6,496 nt of DNA. Source: Betaproteobacteria bacterium. GTDB lineage: Bacteria > Pseudomonadota > Gammaproteobacteria > Burkholderiales > Nitrosomonadaceae. Positions 1 through 5,888 of the stretch are shown piece after piece. A program made the translations under genes and the position numbers. Numbering within the stretch: the first letter of the stretch is position 1; each line of letters opens with the position of its first letter. The notes beneath the pieces are model-generated. The model worked only from the letters and a program-made list of their open reading frames with translations. It was not told the origin of the DNA and did not search any database. The stretch lies in NCBI GenBank assembly GCA_022601315.1, contig JAHZIU010000031.1, positions 1-6,496 of the forward strand, in the 5' to 3' direction.

Positions 1-186
1 ATAGTTAAGGGGTGCAGGTATTGTTTTTTGAACATCCACCATATAATTATGACAAAGTGTATCCAGCTCCTCAGTTGTAATCCCTGCTTTCACATAGGGT
101 GTAATGTAATCCAACACCTCTGAAGCGAGTCGACCAGCAACACGCATTTTTTCAACTTCTTGCGGTGTTTTGATATGAATCTTCAT
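1..186 (-). CDS. map: Methionine aminopeptidase type I, N-terminal part (runs off left edge)
   Basis: This is the N-terminal 62 codons of a type I methionine aminopeptidase, the cytosolic metalloenzyme that removes the initiator methionine from nascent proteins. The ATG is at 186-184 on the minus strand and the frame stays open to base 1. The visible protein begins MKIHIKTPQEVEKMRVAGRL and continues with a segment resembling the E. coli Map N-terminus (KTPEDIEKMRVAGRLAAEVL, then YVKPGVSTGELD and a C-N-D-Y segment; here YVKAGITTEELD and CHNY). The metal-binding Asp, His and Glu residues of the family lie further downstream and are outside the window, so activity cannot be judged. No clear Shine-Dalgarno sequence precedes the ATG, only an A/T-rich stretch. 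The 76 bases up to the SPOR-like gene hold no terminator hairpin that I can see, so cotranscription is possible. Identification rests on the match to the well-known N-terminal sequence. Confidence 0.93.
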   Translation of the reverse strand, partial: MKIHIKTPQEVEKMRVAGRLASEVLDYITPYVKAGITTEELDTLCHNYMVDVQKTIPAPLNY

Positions 187-262
187 AGTAAATTTTATTT
201 TGAATCAGATCTTATAATTTATACAGCGTAATTAAGATTAGTTATAGAATAGAAGTAGTGGA

Positions 263-859
263 TTATAGACGCTCACATGTCGCGTGTATTAATTCCCTAT
301 CTGCATATTGCTCCAATAACGCCTGTAACTTTATTTCAAGCGTCTCATTTGGTTCATAAAAGACAATCTTTTGCAACTGACTGTTGCGCTCTTTAATTTT
401 TGCTGCAGATATACCTTTGGCTTGCAATTCTCGCAATAGCTGCTGCGCCTCCTCTCTGACATGGTACATGGAAAACGAAATGGCGTTCAACCATGGGCCT
501 TGTTCTTGCACTCGAAAACTTACAATACCCAAATTTCGTAATTTATTAATTTCTCTGTCCGCAGCCTGTTGGTCCTGAAAAGGAGGGATATACACCCAAT
601 ACAAGACAGTATCTTTAGAAAACTTAACATTTATTTGGGTATTAATATCTTGATCAGTCAGTGCATTCTTCACCTGCTGCACTTCATGTTTAAAAAAATC
701 ACCCCAATTCAAACAATCTACTCGTTTAGACAACAATACAATCTTTTCCGGAGCAACCAAAGGCGATGCATTACCAACCGGTTGATTATCAGAACCGATT
801 TGTATAATAACAGCAACAGCAATATTAACAATTAGAAGAGATATAAAAATTAATTTCAT
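263..859 (-). CDS. Membrane-anchored SPOR-like domain protein
   Basis: The 198-residue protein has an N-terminal hydrophobic segment (residues 1-21, MKLIFISLLIVNIAVAVIIQ) with little charge before it. This is best read as an uncleaved membrane anchor with the rest in the periplasm. Residues about 87-160 resemble a SPOR domain: YWVYIPPFQDQQAADREINKL matches the opening strand and helix, and GIVSFRVQEQGPWLNAISF followed by a second helix rich in Glu, Gln and Ala (AQQLLRELQAKGI) fits the rest of the fold. SPOR domains bind peptidoglycan stripped of stem peptides and often sit in division or cell-wall proteins; a specific role here is not shown. Cys49 (in a CLNWGDFF segment) and Cys195 are the only cysteines and could form a disulfide, which is inference. 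The start is an ATG at 859-857 with no clear Shine-Dalgarno. The gene is divergent from the cytochrome c4 gene and upstream of map. Confidence 0.75.
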   Translation of the reverse strand: MKLIFISLLIVNIAVAVIIQIGSDNQPVGNASPLVAPEKIVLLSKRVDCLNWGDFFKHEVQQVKNALTDQDINTQINVKFSKDTVLYWVYIPPFQDQQAADREINKLRNLGIVSFRVQEQGPWLNAISFSMYHVREEAQQLLRELQAKGISAAKIKERNSQLQKIVFYEPNETLEIKLQALLEQYADRELIHATCERL

Positions 860-1007
860 TGTTGAAAATAAAACATTAAGTATTAGTCATGTTCATTGAA
901 TTTTCTTGTTAACACACCATTGCCTTGATAGAATGCGAGGTTGAACTCTTAGATACAGAGAGAGTACCAAATTTTTGCACGCCATATATAAAAACGGAAT
1001 ACCAAAT
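860..1007. other. Divergent intergenic region between SPOR-like gene and cytochrome c4
   Basis: These 148 bases separate two divergent genes, so promoters for both should lie here. The sequence is A/T-rich with several partial matches to sigma-70 elements (for example TTGCCT near 922 and TATATA near 985), but I found no -35/-10 pair with correct spacing that I would defend. No convincing operator palindrome was seen. Confidence 0.4.
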
Positions 1008-1715
1008 ATGAAAATGATCACAAATTCGGCATTGATAATTGCTATCGCGCTTTTGTCTGCGCCAATTTCATCTGAAACCACAGAAAATCTGCAAGATGAG
1101 GAAGCAGAAAACAGTCAAGAAAATGCAAGCAGTACGCCAGATACACCAGACACCCCAACTGCTCCGCCAACAACCGCCGAAATTGCGGGTGGAGTTTGTG
1201 CCGGTTGCCACAGCGCTGATGGCAACAGTGTCATCCCGATGAATCCTAATCTAGCTGGACAGCATGCTGAATATATTACCAAGCAGCTCATTGATTTCCA
1301 ATCAGCAGATGGTGAAACACCTGCGCGCAATAGCCCAGTCATGACAGCAATGGTTGCAGCGCTTACGCTAGAGAACATGCAAGATCTGGGCACATATTAT
1401 GCGCAACAAGAGGCAAAACCAGGCATCGTATCTGATGACGAAGACTTAATTGAACAAGGTAGAATTCTGTATCATGGCGGCAATATTGACAGTGGTGTAC
1501 CCGCTTGTGCAAGCTGTCACGGTCCAACTGGATCAGGAATACCACCACACTATCCTGCACTGGCAGGTCAGCATGCAACCTATACACTGGCGCAGCTGGG
1601 TTTATTTAATACCGGTGAACGCGCTAATGATAAAGGTGTTATGCAAAAAGTTCTTGCACGCATGAGTGCTATAGAAAAAAGAGCTGTTTCTGAATATATT
1701 TCAGGTTTAAAGTAA
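1008..1715 (+). CDS. Diheme cytochrome c4, exported
   Basis: This is a 235-residue periplasmic diheme cytochrome c of the c4 type, an electron carrier that typically feeds terminal oxidases. Residues 1-23 form a Sec signal peptide (MKMITNSALIIAIALLSAPI, cleavage probably near residue 22). Two class I cytochrome domains follow: CAGCH at 64-68, followed by P-N-L-A-G-Q-H, and CASCH at 167-171, followed by P-A-L-A-G-Q-H. This internal duplication is characteristic of c4. Candidate axial methionines are Met112 or Met115 (SPVMTAM) and Met212 (GVMQKVLARM). Between the signal peptide and the first domain lies a Glu/Asp- then Thr/Pro-rich stretch (residues about 24-57), which is unusual. The frame can be extended upstream to a TTG at 975, but the ATG at 1008 puts the signal peptide at the very N-terminus and has a GGA 10 bases upstream, so I prefer it. 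A strong terminator follows the stop. Confidence 0.9.
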   Translation: MKMITNSALIIAIALLSAPISSETTENLQDEEAENSQENASSTPDTPDTPTAPPTTAEIAGGVCAGCHSADGNSVIPMNPNLAGQHAEYITKQLIDFQSADGETPARNSPVMTAMVAALTLENMQDLGTYYAQQEAKPGIVSDDEDLIEQGRILYHGGNIDSGVPACASCHGPTGSGIPPHYPALAGQHATYTLAQLGLFNTGERANDKGVMQKVLARMSAIEKRAVSEYISGLK

Positions 1716-1730
1716 ATAGCTCTACTCATC

Positions 1731-1757
1731 AAAAAGGCGGCTATGGCCGCCTTTTTT
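1731..1757. terminator. Bidirectional intrinsic terminator between cytochrome c4 and hemL
   Basis: A perfect 6-bp G/C stem, GGCGGC (1736-1741) and GCCGCC (1746-1751), encloses a TATG loop. It is preceded by AAAAA (1731-1735) and followed by TTTTTT (1752-1757). Because A and T runs flank both sides, the hairpin has a U-tract when read in either direction. It lies 16 bases past the cytochrome c4 stop and about 40 bases past the hemL stop on the other strand, so it probably ends both convergent transcripts. Confidence 0.93.
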
Positions 1758-1798
1758 ATTTCCTCGTTAATAGCTCATTTTTTGATTAGTTATGACTG

Positions 1799-3079
1799 CT
1801 ACCACGCACTAAAAATTTTCTCTGCTGCCGATATTGTTTGATTAATTTCCACATCACTGTGTGCCGAAGAGACAAACCCAGCCTCAAATGCAGACGGTGC
1901 TAAATAAACCCCTTCATTGAGCATTAAATGAAAAAAACGGTTAAACGAATCTTTATCACATTCCATCACTTCTTCAAAACTGGCCGGTATCTCTTTGCGG
2001 AAATAGAAACCAAACATGCCACCGATAGATTGCGCTGAAAAACTAATCCCATTCTTATTTGCAGCCGCAGAAATACCACTGACTAATTGCTTTGTTTTAT
2101 CACCCAGCTGCTCATAAAAACCAGTTGCCATGATTTGCTTTAAAGTCGCCAGTCCAGCAGCTACAGCCACTGGATTACCTGAAAGTGTACCCGCCTGATA
2201 AACAGCGCCTATTGGTGCTAAACACTGCATAATGTCACGGCGACCACCAAATGCTGCCATCGGCATACCGCCACCAATGACTTTACCAAGCGTTGTTAAA
2301 TCCGGTTTAACTTGATAAAGCCCTTGCGCGCAACCCAAGCCCACCCGGAACCCAGTCATCACTTCATCGAAAATTAAAACACTACCATGCTGAGTACACA
2401 GTGTACGTAATGACGCCAGAAAATCTGCTTTAGGTGCCACCAGATTCATATTACCGGCAACTGGCTCCACAATAACAGCTGCTATTTCATTACCATATTT
2501 CTTAAAAGCATCTTCCAACCCTGACAAATCGTTATACTTCAGAACCATCGTATGCCCAACTGTTTCTTCTGGTACACCTGCAGAACTCGGGTTACCAAAA
2601 GTCAAAGCACCTGAACCGGCCTTAACCAGCAACGCATCATCATGACCGTGATAACAACCTTCAAATTTAATAATCCGACTTCTGCCCGTATAACCACGTG
2701 CCAAACGAATCGCACTCATGCCCGCTTCTGTTCCTGAACTCACCAATCTAACCTGTTCTATCGATGGGAGTAATTCACATATAAGTTCTGCAATTTCTAA
2801 TTCTGCTTCTGTTGGCGCACCAAACGTCAAACCATTTTGCGCTGTGGATTGTACAGTTTTAACAACTTCAGGATGTGCATGACCCAAAATTAACGGTCCC
2901 CAAGAACCTACATAGTCGATGTACGATTTACCATCGACATCCCAAACATGCGCACCCTGCCCACGCTGAAAAAAAATTGGATTACCGCCAACTGATTTAA
3001 AAGCCCGTACTGGTGAATTAACACCGCCCGGTATAACCTTCTGAGAAAGTTCAAATAATTGTTGATTACGTGAAGTCAT
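1799..3079 (-). CDS. hemL: Glutamate-1-semialdehyde 2,1-aminomutase
   Basis: HemL is a cytosolic PLP enzyme that converts glutamate-1-semialdehyde to 5-aminolevulinate, the last step of the C5 route to heme and other tetrapyrroles. At 426 residues it has the family's usual length. Landmarks in order are [11 protein letters not shown] (17-27, the substrate gate region), [15 protein letters not shown] (114-128, PLP phosphate binding), GCYHGHDD (141-148), FDEVMTGFR (237-245, with Asp238 expected to contact the PLP ring nitrogen), [12 protein letters not shown] (262-273, Lys266 being the Schiff-base lysine) and GTLSGNP (298-304). The ATG is at 3079-3077, with GAGTGA (3089-3084 on the minus strand) as a plausible ribosome binding site. 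It lies 100 bases downstream of thiE in the same direction and may be cotranscribed or have its own promoter in that gap. Its product feeds the heme needed by the two c-type cytochromes in the window. Nothing appears broken. Confidence 0.98.
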   Translation of the reverse strand: MTSRNQQLFELSQKVIPGGVNSPVRAFKSVGGNPIFFQRGQGAHVWDVDGKSYIDYVGSWGPLILGHAHPEVVKTVQSTAQNGLTFGAPTEAELEIAELICELLPSIEQVRLVSSGTEAGMSAIRLARGYTGRSRIIKFEGCYHGHDDALLVKAGSGALTFGNPSSAGVPEETVGHTMVLKYNDLSGLEDAFKKYGNEIAAVIVEPVAGNMNLVAPKADFLASLRTLCTQHGSVLIFDEVMTGFRVGLGCAQGLYQVKPDLTTLGKVIGGGMPMAAFGGRRDIMQCLAPIGAVYQAGTLSGNPVAVAAGLATLKQIMATGFYEQLGDKTKQLVSGISAAANKNGISFSAQSIGGMFGFYFRKEIPASFEEVMECDKDSFNRFFHLMLNEGVYLAPSAFEAGFVSSAHSDVEINQTISAAEKIFSAW

Positions 3080-3179
3080 TTAATCACTCGCTATGTATTA
3101 ATAAAAAGCTTTGAAAGTACACATTAATTCAAAATAAACCCGATTCAAATTGAATGCATTACTTTCCTAAATTCTAATG
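3080..3179. other. thiE-hemL gap with an A/T-rich palindrome
   Basis: This 100-base gap between thiE and hemL contains a perfect inverted repeat, ATTCAA-A-TTGAAT (3143-3155), and runs of A/T. It has no U-tract after the repeat when read on the minus strand, so it does not look like an intrinsic terminator. It might hold a promoter or operator for hemL. At this A/T content a 6-bp repeat can also arise by chance. Confidence 0.3.
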
Positions 3180-3806
3180 CTATTGCTTAAAAAGCCCTGA
3201 GAATTGTTCCGTTTTAGATTGAATATCATTGGCTTGAAACAATGAATTACTTACTGCTATTGCATCACAACCCTGCTCTATCAACGTAACTGCATTGGAT
3301 AAATCAATCCCGCCAATACACACAATCGGCACAGTTATTTTCGGTATTGCCTGACATAATAAATTAATCGGTGCTGTGACAGTATTCAGTTTGGTTCGTG
3401 AAGTAAAGAAAGCACCAAACGCCACATAGTCAGCTCCTTCTGCTTGCGCCCGAATCGCCAAATCTAAACGGTTATAACAAGATACACCAATGATTTTATC
3501 GCACCCTAATTGATGACGTGCTGTTGATACAGAAATATCATCTTGCCCAAGGTGCAACCCATCCGCATCCAATTCAATTGCAATGTCAAGGTGATCATTA
3601 ATAATTAACGGAATCCCATACGTCCGGCACTGCTGTAGTATCTGTTCGGCCTGTTCTCTTAACAGTGACTGGCCTGCAATCTTATTACGATATTGTATAA
3701 GTTGCACACCTCCCGCTAACACCTGCTTTATTGCGTTAATCAGCGCAGCTGTATCCAACATGTCTGGCGTAATCGCATATAAGCCACTGATATCCGGATT
3801 TTTCAA
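3180..3806 (-). CDS. thiE: Thiamine-phosphate synthase
   Basis: ThiE condenses 4-amino-5-hydroxymethyl-2-methylpyrimidine diphosphate with thiazole phosphate to give thiamin phosphate, in the cytosol. The 208-residue TIM-barrel protein has the family's motifs in order: LYAITPD (9-15, first strand), QYRNK (38-42, pyrimidine diphosphate binding), INDHLDIA (69-76), DGLHLGQDD (82-90), IGVSCYN (106-112), DYVAFGAFFTSRTK (126-139) and IVCIGGI (161-167). The start must be a TTG at 3806-3804. The only in-frame codons between it and the TAG at 3824-3822 are ATT, ATA, GAG, TCA and AAA, and the next ATG (residue 16) would remove the first strand. An AGAG six bases before the TTG supports this choice. The gene follows thiD by 38 bases in the same direction, so the pathway partners are adjacent. 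Length and motifs suggest an intact enzyme. Confidence 0.96.
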   Translation of the reverse strand: MKNPDISGLYAITPDMLDTAALINAIKQVLAGGVQLIQYRNKIAGQSLLREQAEQILQQCRTYGIPLIINDHLDIAIELDADGLHLGQDDISVSTARHQLGCDKIIGVSCYNRLDLAIRAQAEGADYVAFGAFFTSRTKLNTVTAPINLLCQAIPKITVPIVCIGGIDLSNAVTLIEQGCDAIAVSNSLFQANDIQSKTEQFSGLFKQ

Positions 3807-3812
3807 TTTTGA

Positions 3813-3816
3813 CTCT
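3813..3816 (-). promoter_or_regulatory. Ribosome binding site supporting the TTG start of thiE
   Basis: AGAG on the minus strand (written ctct on the plus strand) lies six bases upstream of the TTG start. It is a partial match to the Shine-Dalgarno sequence but correctly placed, and it is the main evidence, besides protein homology, that translation begins at a non-ATG codon. Confidence 0.5.
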
Positions 3817-3844
3817 ATAATCTAATATGCTCTATCCGCAAATA

Positions 3845-4690
3845 TCAAGTTGAAGGCGCGCCAGTCCCATCAGCTGCATCTTTAAGTTGAAGCTTATAAA
3901 GTCTATTCGGAATATATTGTCCCATTCCTGGTTGAAAGCCTGAATTAAGTGTTTGCCAAGTATAATCCTGCGCCTCAAATACACTTTGGTCTATCGACTT
4001 GCCTTTCGCCATCAACGCTGCAATTGCTGAAGACAGCGTACAACCCGAACCATGATATGAATGCACCAATCTTTGCCAAGTATCTGAACGCACGACCCCA
4101 TTCTCATCGAATAGAATATTTGTCACTTGAACTGTATTCTCATGTGTCCCGGTAATTAAAACATTCTCACAACCCATATCCAATAGATTATGTGCGTACA
4201 GGCTTAAATCTGTATTTTTCGGATCTTCTTCGTCTTCATCTTGCGAAAGTTGTCTAGCCTCAATACTATTTGGGGTAAGAACAGTCACTTGAGGAAGCAA
4301 TAATTCCCGCATCGCATCGATCATTTCTTCATTTGCAAGTTCATCACCCCGACCTGAAATTAAAATGGGGTCGAGCACTAACGGAATTGCTGGATAATCA
4401 GAAATCACCTCTGCGATCGCGGCTATAATTTCGACACTGCCTAACAAGCCTATTTTAAAAACATGCACGGGCATATCTTCTAATACAGCTCTAGCTTGAT
4501 CGGCAACCCACTCAGGCTCAAGTGGTAGTATATCTTCCACCCCGGCCGTATCTTGCACCGTAATAGCCGTCATAATGGGCAGTGGATGACACCCCAAACT
4601 GGCAATAGTCAGTGTATCAGCTTGAATACCTGCCCCACCGCTGGGGTCATTAGCTGCAAAAGAAAGTACAATTGGGGGTGGCTGTAACAT
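3845..4690 (-). CDS. thiD: Hydroxymethylpyrimidine/phosphomethylpyrimidine kinase
   Basis: ThiD phosphorylates HMP and then HMP-phosphate with ATP, giving the HMP-PP used by ThiE. It is a cytosolic ribokinase-fold enzyme. The N-terminal substrate loop NDPSGGAGIQAD (14-25) matches the E. coli TDPSGGAGIQAD sequence. Further motifs are TAITVQDTAGV (41-51), KIGLLGS (79-85), LVLDPILISGRGD (104-116), LTPNSIEA (138-145) and the anion-hole motif HGSGCTLSSAIAAL (213-226) containing Cys217. The protein has 281 residues, slightly longer than E. coli ThiD (266). The excess is partly in an acidic loop (SQDEDEEDP, 149-157) and partly in a Gly/Ala/Asp-rich C-terminal tail. The ATG at 4690-4688 begins just before the hydrophobic first strand PIVLSFA. 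It is the first gene of the thiD-thiE-hemL run and divergent from rubredoxin. The 52-base intergenic space is too short for a TPP riboswitch, so direct thiamin control through a leader is not apparent. Confidence 0.96.
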   Translation of the reverse strand: MLQPPPIVLSFAANDPSGGAGIQADTLTIASLGCHPLPIMTAITVQDTAGVEDILPLEPEWVADQARAVLEDMPVHVFKIGLLGSVEIIAAIAEVISDYPAIPLVLDPILISGRGDELANEEMIDAMRELLLPQVTVLTPNSIEARQLSQDEDEEDPKNTDLSLYAHNLLDMGCENVLITGTHENTVQVTNILFDENGVVRSDTWQRLVHSYHGSGCTLSSAIAALMAKGKSIDQSVFEAQDYTWQTLNSGFQPGMGQYIPNRLYKLQLKDAADGTGAPST

Positions 4691-4742
4691 GCATTAATAC
4701 CGTAAAATACCATTTTAACCTAAAAGGAACTTGCTATCTATC
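4691..4742. other. Short divergent intergenic region thiD / rubredoxin
   Basis: Only 52 bases separate the thiD start from the preferred rubredoxin start. They are A/T-rich and include TAAAAT (4704-4709), which could serve as a -10 element for rubredoxin, but no matching -35 is clear. Promoters for the two directions must overlap or reach into the coding regions. There is no space for a long structured leader on either side. Confidence 0.35.
4724..4728 (+). promoter_or_regulatory. Shine-Dalgarno-like AAGGA before rubredoxin
   Basis: AAGGA is the only good ribosome-binding sequence before the rubredoxin gene. It ends 14 bases before the ATG at 4743, longer than normal, and 2 bases before an in-frame TTG at 4731, too short. 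The spacing therefore does not decide the start cleanly. Confidence 0.5.
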
Positions 4743-4931
4743 ATGCCTACTGAAGAGAATCACAATTATCAAAAATATATGTGTCTAATTTGCGGCTTTA
4801 TTTATGACGAAGCCGAAGGATCCCCTGCAGAAGGCATCGAACCTGGAACACGTTGGGAAGATGTGCCTATTAACTGGACCTGTCCGGAATGTGGCGCACG
4901 TAAAGAAGATTTTGAAATGGTGAAAATCTAA
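4743..4931 (+). CDS. Rubredoxin
   Basis: Rubredoxin is a small cytosolic one-electron carrier with a single iron bound by four cysteines. The 62-residue protein shows both CxxC knuckles: Cys14-x-x-Cys17-Gly (YMCLICGFIYDEAEG) and Cys47-Pro-x-Cys50-Gly-Ala (WTCPECGARKEDFE). The conserved aromatic and turn residues between them are present (PGTRWEDVPINW). The protein is slightly longer than the usual 52-55 residues because of a hydrophilic N-terminal extension (MPTEENHNYQ). I chose the ATG at 4743; an in-frame TTG at 4731 would add four residues. Its partner is unknown. In other bacteria rubredoxins deliver electrons to oxygen or peroxide reductases, alkane hydroxylases or rubrerythrins, none of which is in the window. 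The stop codon TAA directly abuts the ATG of gloA, so the two are almost certainly cotranscribed and translationally coupled. Confidence 0.95.
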   Translation: MPTEENHNYQKYMCLICGFIYDEAEGSPAEGIEPGTRWEDVPINWTCPECGARKEDFEMVKI

Positions 4932-5321
4932 ATGCGTATTTTGCATACCATGTTAAGGGTGGGTGATCTTACTAAATCGCTTGAGTTTTATACCCAGGTC
5001 TTGGGTATGAAACTCTTACGCCGCAAAGATTATCCCGATGGCAAATTTACACTTGCGTTTGTTGGATATCAGGATGAAGCCAGTGGCACTGTGTTGGAAT
5101 TAACCCATAATTGGGAGACTTCTAAATATGATCTAGGCGGCGGGTTTGGCCACATTGCCATTGAAGTTGAGAATGCCTACCAAGCCTGCGAAGAAACCAA
5201 AAAACGGGGTGGGAAAGTAACCCGTGAAGCAGGCCCTATGAAACATGGCACGACTGTTATTGCCTTTGTTGAAGATCCCGATGGCTACAAAATAGAGTTT
5301 ATCCAAAAGAAAACCGCCTAA
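4932..5321 (+). CDS. gloA: Lactoylglutathione lyase (glyoxalase I)
   Basis: GloA isomerises the hemithioacetal of methylglyoxal and glutathione to S-lactoylglutathione, the first step of methylglyoxal detoxification in the cytosol. The 129-residue protein is the short, proteobacterial form made of two beta-alpha-beta-beta-beta modules and close to E. coli GloA (135 residues). All four metal ligands of the E. coli enzyme are in register: His5 ([10 protein letters not shown]), Glu56 (TVLELTHNW), His74 (GFGHIAIEV) and Glu122 (DGYKIEFIQ). The short bacterial type, lacking the insertions of the zinc enzymes, is usually nickel-activated; that is family knowledge, not something seen here. The ATG follows the rubredoxin TAA with no gap. 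A GGTGA (4919-4923) inside the end of rubredoxin, eight bases before the ATG, is a good ribosome binding site. The sequence appears complete and functional. Confidence 0.96.
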   Translation: MRILHTMLRVGDLTKSLEFYTQVLGMKLLRRKDYPDGKFTLAFVGYQDEASGTVLELTHNWETSKYDLGGGFGHIAIEVENAYQACEETKKRGGKVTREAGPMKHGTTVIAFVEDPDGYKIEFIQKKTA

Positions 5322-5345
5322 ATCACGCCGGACAATATACTGATC

Positions 5346-5373
5346 TACCCATGCAATAAAAAAATTGCGGGTA
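5346..5373 (+). terminator. Possible weak terminator hairpin after gloA
   Basis: TACCC (5346-5350) pairs with GGGTA (5369-5373), and GCAAT (5353-5357) pairs with ATTGC (5364-5368). This gives a 10-bp stem with a two-base AT bulge and an AAAAAA loop, 24 bases after the gloA stop. The sequence after it (TCTTATTGATTTC) is T-rich but has no continuous T run, so intrinsic termination would be inefficient. Position after an operon end makes a terminator the likeliest role. Confidence 0.35.
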
Positions 5374-5574
5374 TCTTATTGATTTCTGGCAACCCTTTTT
5401 CCATGCGCTGATTGGAGTGGTGATTTTTTTCACTGTCAACAGTCAGGTGACTGGCAATACATAACCAGTATTATCCTGTGCATGGCGAAGTCATAATGCT
5501 AACGCATTTTCTCCAATAAACACGGTCTTGTGCGACGTTACAAAACGGCATAATGCCAGATATGCGAGATGTTG
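5374..5574. other. Non-coding or decayed stretch between gloA and the transposase remnant
   Basis: I recognise no intact gene here. Two details can be noted. An open stretch without a start codon runs from 5360 to a TAA at 5462-5464, and its translation includes a hydrophobic segment (FWQPFFHALIGVVIFFTV) that could be a fragment of a membrane protein or chance. Two overlapping inverted repeats lie at 5432-5453 (ACTGT-CA-ACAGT and CAGTCA-GG-TGACTG). The segment from about 5525 may be the more decayed upstream part of the transposase remnant, but I cannot follow its frame with confidence. Confidence 0.4.
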
Positions 5575-5865
5575 CCCTACTCTTCATTCATTTGATCACC
5601 GCTATCGCATCCCTTCATTGAGCGACTCATCTGAACCATTCGCCGGGAGTTTCTTAACCAAACAATATTCTGGAATGCATTTGACTTGGAGCGAAAGCTC
5701 ACAGACTTCCAAGCCTATTACAATCATCATCGCACTCATAGTTCACTCGGCGGTCATACGCCGGTTGAAGTTGCTGGAAGAACTCCCAAACTGCAAGCAA
5801 AGCTGAGAGACTTCCGCTGACAGACTCACTGCCGAAGGATATTTCAGCTTCCCGTAGCAGCTTGA
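5575..5865 (+). pseudogene. Decayed integrase-core (DDE) transposase, C-terminal remnant
   Basis: One plus-strand frame gives the C-terminal part of an rve-type integrase-core transposase of the broad IS3/IS481-like kind. SPLSHPFIERLI is followed by a TGA where the family usually has Gly, then TIRREFLNQTIFWNAFDLER, KLTDFQAYYNHHRTHSSLGG and HTPVEVAGRTP. After a further TGA at 5818-5820, where a Trp is expected, the same frame continues QTHCRRIFQLPVAA to a natural-looking TGA at 5863-5865. The Glu in HPFIERL (codon 5620-5622) would be the third catalytic acidic residue. Another in-frame TGA lies at 5593-5595. Each stop at 5632 and 5818 is one base from the expected codon (GGA to TGA, TGG to TGA). 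The N-terminal DNA-binding part and the first two catalytic Asp residues are not recognisable upstream, so the element is truncated as well as mutated. I found no terminal inverted repeats. The exact IS family cannot be named from this fragment. Confidence 0.85.
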
Positions 5866-5888
5866 GTATCAATTCGCCAGTCACAGCC

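Noticed and set aside
975..1007. TTG at 975 as the start of the cytochrome c4
   Set aside because: It would put 11 polar residues in front of a normal signal peptide that begins with the ATG at 1008, and no ribosome binding site precedes it.
1115..1393. Minus-strand open frame of 92 codons within the cytochrome gene
   Set aside because: It is a shadow of the cytochrome c4 coding frame; the plus strand carries the clear heme motifs.
3143..3155. ATTCAA-A-TTGAAT palindrome as a terminator of thiE
   Set aside because: The stem has no G/C core and no T-run follows on the minus strand; kept only as a possible regulatory site.
4691..4742. TPP riboswitch upstream of thiD
   Set aside because: Only 52 bases lie between thiD and rubredoxin, and no CTGAGA core or matching stems are present on the minus strand.
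5803..5808. CTGAGA, the core of the TPP riboswitch
   Set aside because: It falls within the transposase remnant, has no accompanying conserved TPP elements, and no thiamin gene follows it.
5593..5820. Recoding of TGA as an amino acid, because all three internal stops in the transposase frame are TGA
   Set aside because: The expected residues differ (Gly at 5632, Trp at 5818), thiD and the multiheme cytochrome end with TGA, and normal TGG and GGN codons are used elsewhere. Point mutations in a dead transposase explain it.
5699..5884. Minus-strand open frame of 61 codons
   Set aside because: It is antisense to the recognisable transposase C-terminus, which explains the sequence better, and it has no family resemblance.
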